From positions 1 through 18,548 of the forward strand of contig JBBQNE010000054.1 of the NCBI GenBank assembly GCA_038329675.1: a stretch of 18,548 nt of DNA, read 5' to 3'. Below the pieces are notes generated by a model that ran no database searches, was not told the DNA's origin, and saw only the letters and a program-made list of their open reading frames with translations. The stretch comes from JANXVY01 sp038329675 (GTDB taxonomy: Bacteria > Pseudomonadota > Alphaproteobacteria > Rhizobiales > Hyphomicrobiaceae). A program made the translations under genes and the position numbers. Positions 15,301 through 18,548 of the stretch are shown piece after piece. Position 1 is the first letter of the stretch. Each line of letters starts with the position of its first letter.

Positions 15301-16128
15301 GGCAAGCCCACCCGACGACATCATGAACTGCAGGCGCAGCGATGGCGATTGGCTCCCAACAGTCAAGTTTGCGACATGCCGGATGTCAGCATGTGGCTGA
15401 TCTGCGTCCGATAGGCCAGCTGACACATGATCGACATAGCGGCGCAGAACCGGCGACAGATACGCATCGGCAACGGTGGTGTCAGCCCGAGGCACGAAGC
15501 GAACAAGGCCCGAGACGGCATGGCTGACGGTCACTTGGGTAAAGCCCGCCGCATACGCGATCTCGGCAGCGCGCTGTTCATGACGCGGGTGGGCGTAACC
15601 ATGGAGGAAGGCGATCGCGGCGCAACGTAGCCCCCGGTCGAAGGCAGCTGCGAGATCGTGGGCGAGGGCCTGATCATCAAGCGCGATCTCAACCGTGCCA
15701 TCAGCGCGCAGGCGTTCGCGAGCCTCGATGACATGGGCGTACAGCATCTGAGGTTTTACGACGCGCAGAGCAAAGATATCGGGGCGCGCCTGCGTGCCGA
15801 TTTCAAGTGCGTCGGCGAAACCTGCCGTTACGACGAGCACGGTCGGGTCACCTTTGCGTTCGAGCAGCGCGTTAGTTGCGACCGTCGTTCCGATCCGAAT
15901 GCTGGCGATGTCTGCGCTTGGAAGCGGCGCGCCCGGCGCAACACCCATGAGCTCGCGAATGCCAACAATGGCTGGATCATCACCCGACGGCGAACGCGAC
16001 AGCCGCTTCAGCGCGTCCAGGGTGCCGTCGGGCTTACGCGCAACAATGTCGGTAAACGTCCCGCCGCGATCAACGAAGAAGTGCCACTGCGCGGCGCTAG
16101 GCCTTGGAGTGGTCGCACGAAGCGTCAC
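12313..16128 (-). CDS. Fused HyuA-HyuB hydantoinase / 5-oxoprolinase
   Basis: A single 1271-residue polypeptide joining the A and B parts of the hydantoinase/oxoprolinase family, the arrangement of ATP-dependent 5-oxoprolinase (5-oxoproline to glutamate; about 1290 residues in eukaryotes). HyuA part: the ATP-binding start FVDRGGTFTDIVA (18-30), FDMGGTSTDVSHYAG (near 313), HTVAAGGGSLLSFDG and DANVMLGRI. Hydantoinase-A C-terminal region runs to about 700. HyuB part starts near 760 (ELYNNRFMAIAEDMG), with ERLDFSCAVFDAAGQLIANAPHVPVHLGSM and the closing TPTGGGFGAPE. The start is GTG at 16128, supported by AGGTGAG (16132-16138). Residues 570-590 are a Thr-Gly/Thr-Asp insert made by a hexanucleotide repeat. 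It lies 21 nt after the DUF4175 gene and overlaps the DCC gene by ATGA. Family certain; the true substrate could be another cyclic amide such as a hydantoin. Confidence 0.93.
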   Translation of the reverse strand: MTLRATTPRPSAAQWHFFVDRGGTFTDIVARKPDGTLDALKRLSRSPSGDDPAIVGIRELMGVAPGAPLPSADIASIRIGTTVATNALLERKGDPTVLVVTAGFADALEIGTQARPDIFALRVVKPQMLYAHVIEARERLRADGTVEIALDDQALAHDLAAAFDRGLRCAAIAFLHGYAHPRHEQRAAEIAYAAGFTQVTVSHAVSGLVRFVPRADTTVADAYLSPVLRRYVDHVSAGLSDADQPHADIRHVANLTVGSQSPSLRLQFMMSSGGLAEASAFHGRDAILSGPAGGIVAMAEVAREAGFDRVIGFDMGGTSTDVSHYAGALERTTETVVAGVRVAVPMLAIHTVAAGGGSLLSFDGSRLRVGPESAGAVPGPMCYRRGGPLTVTDANVMLGRINSADFPAVFGNSGTQRIDTDVVRAAFASLASQIGGGKSPEALAEDFFAIAVENMANAIRKISVARGHDVSGYTLCCFGAAGGQAACAVATALGMTSVLIHPLSGLLSAYGIGLARRRAIERRSVEAVFDAPTLSRVRDLAASLKRELAKGLAAHGAGMGSRADLEFDAHTGTGTDTGTGTGTDTGTGTGGDGAPGEARIFLRYETSEAAVALPLDVSFDDLIARFEREHLAQFGFLSRGKSVHVASFEVEVFEDIEPPPPVTPSAMSSATTPTPTAITRIFHGGQWHRAAIYHRATLSPGAEIAGPAIVVEPHQTVVIDPGWQLKLTRHNNIVLTRNPVALSASAAPPPVAPALDQPDPARVELYNNRFMAIAEDMGEALRRTAQSVNIKERLDFSCAVFDAAGQLIANAPHVPVHLGSMDASVATVVRSRAISLRPGDSVMLNAPYNGGTHLPDITVVTPVFDVAGQSILFWLASRGHHEDIGGISPGSMSPLATHIDEEGVLIDDVILVERDRFLEAETRALLTGARYPVRRPDQNIADLKAQVAANARGAVALRALVASHGMPEVTAYMGHVLDAGEAAVRRLIARQFATWGTSAFRVETDSGAVIAVRITTDGSNRTAMIDFTGTSPQQSGNANAPEAVTRAAVLYCFRVLTGEAIPLNAGCLRPLTIVVPEGSMLAPRYPAAVVAGNTETSQIVTNAVFGALQALGSAQGTMNNLTFGNDRLQYYETICSGAPAGPGFDGAAGVHVHMTNTRMTDPEILELRYPVVVDRFSIRRGSGGRGRWRSGDGVVRSIRFLEPMGGAILSGGRRVAPFGVAGGDVGQCGRNTIIRANGAREDLGGSAAFDVAPGDTITIETPTGGGFGAPE
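14361..14420. repeat. Hexanucleotide microsatellite (CAGTGY)10 inside the 5-oxoprolinase gene
   Basis: Ten uninterrupted 6-bp units, CAGTGC or CAGTGT, with the last base in the order C C T C C C T C C T. In the minus-strand reading frame CAGTGC gives Thr-Gly and CAGTGT gives Thr-Asp, so the tract encodes residues 570-590 of the enzyme. Copy changes stay in frame. Confidence 0.95.
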
Positions 16129-16131
16129 AGG

Positions 16132-16138
16132 CTCACCT
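16132..16138 (-). promoter_or_regulatory. Ribosome binding site deciding the 5-oxoprolinase GTG start
   Basis: AGGTGAG on the minus strand, 3 nt before the GTG at 16128 (5 nt from its AGGTG core), inside the 21-nt gap after the upstream stop codon. It supports the non-ATG start. Confidence 0.6.
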
Positions 16139-16149
16139 GACGCCGTGCC

Positions 16150-18548
16150 TCAAAAGCGTTTGAGAAGCCGATCCAGGTATTCAAGTTCGCCAGCAGGCCG
16201 GGTCGCCTCGCCACTTCGTCGGCGCAATTCTTCGAGAATTTCGCGCGCACGCTGCATTTCGAATTCTTTGGGCACCTTAACCGACGTACCAGCATCAGGA
16301 CCCTGTGCGCGCTGCGGTCGGCCGAGGGGATCGCGCGGTGTTTCGCCGTTTTCGCCGGTGCGCGAACGTCCATTGCGCGCCATCTCCTGCTGCATTTGCT
16401 GTGCGCCTTGCCGCATCTTTTCGAGCGCCTCGGCCTGTTGGTCCGTCGCATCGTCGAGCGCACCCTGTTCAAGAGAACGCTCTGCGTTTTCCATCGCCTC
16501 AGCCGCAGCATCCATCTCTTTGTTGCCGGACGAACCGCGATTTTGCAGATCGCGCTTCAAGCGCTCCATCCGCTCAGCGAGCTTTTTTTGGCGATCGCGC
16601 AAGCCGGCATCGCCCTGCTGGGAACCCGCTTCGCCAGCTTCCGCCGATTCACCGTTTTCACCAGCGCCGTCCTGCCCTTGCTTGCCCTTCTGACCCTTGC
16701 CGCGTTCACCCTTTTCGCCGCGCCCGCGTTCGCCCTGCTGCTGGCCCTGGCCGCGCTCGCCGCGCTGCCCCTGTTGGCCAGCTTGGCCCTGTTTGCGCTG
16801 TTGCTGACCATTGCGACCCTTGTCGCCCTGCTTCTTCATCTCGCCAAAAGTATCGTCCTGCAGCTGTTGCTGCTGGCCGATCATGTTGCCAAGTTCTTCC
16901 ATATTCTTTTGCGCTTCGCGCTGCGACTCGCGCTCAGCCTGTGTCGACCGACGGGCCTGCAAGCGATCCATCATGTCGCGCATTTCAGACAGCATTTGCT
17001 GCGCCTGCTCTCGGGCCCCCGACTTCGCCGCCTGTTCCATCTGACGCATCATGCGCTCAAGGTCGTTTTCGCCAAGCTGCTGCTGTTCGCGATCCTCGCC
17101 ATCCTGACCGGACGGGTCATCCTCGGCTTGCTTGGCAAGTTGCTCGACGTAGTCGTTCATCGCCTGCCGCAGCTCTTTCATCAGCTGCTCGATCTCTGCC
17201 TCCGACGCGCCGTCTTCAAGCGCCTTGGCGAGCTTATCCTGCGCCTCTTTCAAGCGCCGCTCAGCATCCGACAAGCTGCCATCTTCAATGCGCAACGCAA
17301 CGTGCCACAATTGTTCGATGGTGGTGCGCAAGGCTGCGCGCGAACGGTCGAACTTGAGGCGCGACAGGGCCGAACGTAAGTTGACGTAGGATTGCGCATC
17401 GATGTGGCCCTCGGGCTCCATCATCAACGCGGCGAGGCCCTTGATAACCTCTGGCCGCCAACGCGGATCGGCGACGAGACGGCGGCGTTGTTCGACGATC
17501 GCGCGAGCCAGCAGCTTGGTAAAACGCCGCGCCGGCAAAATCATTTCGACGGCCTCGGACTTGCCGGTCTGGCCAGCGGAGTCCTTGGCTTCAAGCACCA
17601 TTTGAACCCGAAGGCCCGCCCAGGGATGGGCCCCAAGCTCCAGGAACGTCATCGCCTCGCCAGCTTTAGCTGAGCTAGTTCCAGCACCACCAGCGCCGGG
17701 CGCTGGAAGACGAAGCGGGTACTTCGGAGCGCGCTCCAATAGTGGGCGCGGGCCCTTCAAAACATCGCGGCGTGCCCACGCTGTTTTCTGATCACCCTGC
17801 TCATCGGGAAGCCGACGGAATGTCGCCTCAGCTGAGGCGACGCCGTAATCGTCCTCGACTTTATATTGCAATTTCATCGAGCCGCGCTGCGTGGGCTCGG
17901 GCTGCTTGAGCAGCGAGATTTTCGGCGCGCTGTCTTCGATGACAGTAAAGACCCACGGCTTGGGCTGGCCTGGGACCAGAATTGATCCTGACTTGCGCAA
18001 TTCCATCTTGAGTTCGGCGACGCCTTCAAGGCCCTTGAGGGGCTCGCTTACGATCCGCTGCGAGGCTAAGACTTCGGAAGCCAGAGCCCCGGCGGCGGCT
18101 GCGGCTGCGCCAATTGTCGGGCTAGCTGGAGTAAAATCAACAGCGAGCGTTCCACCTCCCGTGCCGGTGGCGCGGATCACGAGTTGGGTCCGCTCAGGCA
18201 CCTCGAACGACTTACCATCAGCGGGAGCCAGTGAAATCCCCGGGCGCTGTCCATCGGCGATCAAAAGTGGCGCGCGTCCCGTGTATGGCGGCGGCGTCGC
18301 CCAGGCGTCGAGGCGGGCATCGTTGGCAAGCGGCGGCGGTCCAAACCGGAAGGCGGCCATGACCCGTTCCATCGACCCATCGCCGATCAGTGCCGCGGCC
18401 ATGACCAAGCCCATCACGCCCAGCGTCCGCAAAGCGAATGGATCGTAGGCATGAGTTGCTGGACGCGGCGGCGACGGCTCGAGGCGACGAATGTTGCCCG
18501 CTAGGCGTTCCCGATGGGCGGTCCATAGCGCACCGGTCGACGGGTCGG
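16150..18548 (-). CDS. DUF4175 / TIGR02302-type low-complexity membrane protein, N-terminus beyond window
   Basis: A large alphaproteobacterial protein of unknown function; 798 codons are seen and the frame is open through the right edge, so the start is missing. Numbering from the edge: a basic segment LWTAHRERLAGNIRRLE (7-23), one hydrophobic segment (about 36-57), an Ig-like or beta-rich part (about 100-340) with KVEDDYGVASAEATFRRLP, then a long charged helical, probably coiled-coil region (about 400-570) rich in Gln, Met and Glu. Next is a Gly-Gln collagen-like stretch (about 573-648), another helical part with AERMERLKRDLQNRG, and a conserved C-terminus FEMQRAREILEELRRRSGEATRPAGELEYLDRLLKRF. 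Internal TTG or ATG codons near 18432 would cut through the conserved start and are not used. Downstream is the 5-oxoprolinase after 21 nt. No enzymatic motif is seen; a structural or envelope role is a guess. In relatives I recall this gene following lysA, which cannot be checked here. Confidence 0.85.
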   Translation of the reverse strand, partial: DPSTGALWTAHRERLAGNIRRLEPSPPRPATHAYDPFALRTLGVMGLVMAAALIGDGSMERVMAAFRFGPPPLANDARLDAWATPPPYTGRAPLLIADGQRPGISLAPADGKSFEVPERTQLVIRATGTGGGTLAVDFTPASPTIGAAAAAAGALASEVLASQRIVSEPLKGLEGVAELKMELRKSGSILVPGQPKPWVFTVIEDSAPKISLLKQPEPTQRGSMKLQYKVEDDYGVASAEATFRRLPDEQGDQKTAWARRDVLKGPRPLLERAPKYPLRLPAPGAGGAGTSSAKAGEAMTFLELGAHPWAGLRVQMVLEAKDSAGQTGKSEAVEMILPARRFTKLLARAIVEQRRRLVADPRWRPEVIKGLAALMMEPEGHIDAQSYVNLRSALSRLKFDRSRAALRTTIEQLWHVALRIEDGSLSDAERRLKEAQDKLAKALEDGASEAEIEQLMKELRQAMNDYVEQLAKQAEDDPSGQDGEDREQQQLGENDLERMMRQMEQAAKSGAREQAQQMLSEMRDMMDRLQARRSTQAERESQREAQKNMEELGNMIGQQQQLQDDTFGEMKKQGDKGRNGQQQRKQGQAGQQGQRGERGQGQQQGERGRGEKGERGKGQKGKQGQDGAGENGESAEAGEAGSQQGDAGLRDRQKKLAERMERLKRDLQNRGSSGNKEMDAAAEAMENAERSLEQGALDDATDQQAEALEKMRQGAQQMQQEMARNGRSRTGENGETPRDPLGRPQRAQGPDAGTSVKVPKEFEMQRAREILEELRRRSGEATRPAGELEYLDRLLKRF
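16603..16830. repeat. Collagen-like Gly/Gln-rich low-complexity region in the DUF4175 gene
   Basis: The minus-strand frame encodes many G-x-x steps (GQAGQQGQRGERG, GERGKGQKGKQG and similar) over about 75 residues, rich in Gln, Lys, Arg and Glu and free of hydrophobic residues. The DNA is repetitive but degenerate, without a fixed unit. Confidence 0.7.

Noticed and set aside
16396..17379. Long open frame on the plus strand (about 327 codons), Leu-rich and membrane-like
   Set aside because: It lies antisense to the DUF4175 gene, and its Leu/Ala richness is what the Gln/Lys/Glu-rich codons of that gene give when read backwards. No ribosome site or domain is seen.
1..18548. A hidden defence island, prophage or biosynthetic cluster
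   Set aside because: No integrase, transposase, restriction, toxin-antitoxin, CRISPR or carrier-protein genes are visible; almost all genes belong to known chromosomal families.

Overview
The window is about 18.5 kb of high-GC DNA carrying housekeeping-type genes of an alphaproteobacterium, most likely a Hyphomicrobiales (Rhizobiales) relative. This rests on the gene families and their pairing: a GST next to QueG, a zf-CHCC protein next to an FAD monooxygenase with a divergent alpha/beta hydrolase, an extensin-like lipoprotein, and a DUF4175/TIGR02302 low-complexity protein. I could not name genus or species. Apart from one 713-bp gap, genes are tightly packed, and I see no rRNA, tRNA, CRISPR array, insertion sequence, phage gene or integrase.

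Layout. (1) 1-3286, minus: a monofunctional peptidoglycan glycosyltransferase (MtgA) with a very long Pro/Ala-rich N-terminus, followed 52 bp later by a ligase-associated DEXH helicase of the Lhr type that runs off the left edge. (2) 3537-4508, plus: an IspA-type prenyl diphosphate synthase, divergent from mtgA. (3) 4545-6433, minus: a GST-fold protein whose TAA overlaps the ATG of epoxyqueuosine reductase QueG. (4) 6536-8081, minus: a small NDUFS6-like zinc protein followed at once by an FAD monooxygenase, divergent from an alpha/beta hydrolase (8210-9046, plus). (5) 9047-9759: a gene-poor, more AT-rich gap with degenerate short repeats. (6) 9760-11922, plus: two exported proteins, an extensin-domain lipoprotein and a ClpP-fold putative periplasmic protease. 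(7) 11930-18548, minus: a DUF4175 protein (its start lies beyond the right edge), a fused HyuA-HyuB/5-oxoprolinase of 1271 aa, and a DCC-family (DUF393) thiol-disulfide protein. The last two overlap by ATGA, so this looks like one operon.

How the genes relate. IspA-type enzymes make the prenyl diphosphate from which the undecaprenyl carrier of lipid II is built, and MtgA polymerises lipid II, so the divergent pair touches one pathway. GST, 5-oxoprolinase and the DCC protein all belong to glutathione or thiol chemistry by family, but they are not all in one operon, so any link is inference.

The most distinctive signal is a set of short in-frame tandem repeats (6, 12 and 15 bp) in coding DNA. 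Three lie in the disordered head of MtgA. One perfect-period 60-bp tract adds a Thr-Gly/Thr-Asp stretch inside the 5-oxoprolinase. I did not find a convincing new defence, mobile or biosynthetic system. The least understood gene is the Clp-fold exported protein.
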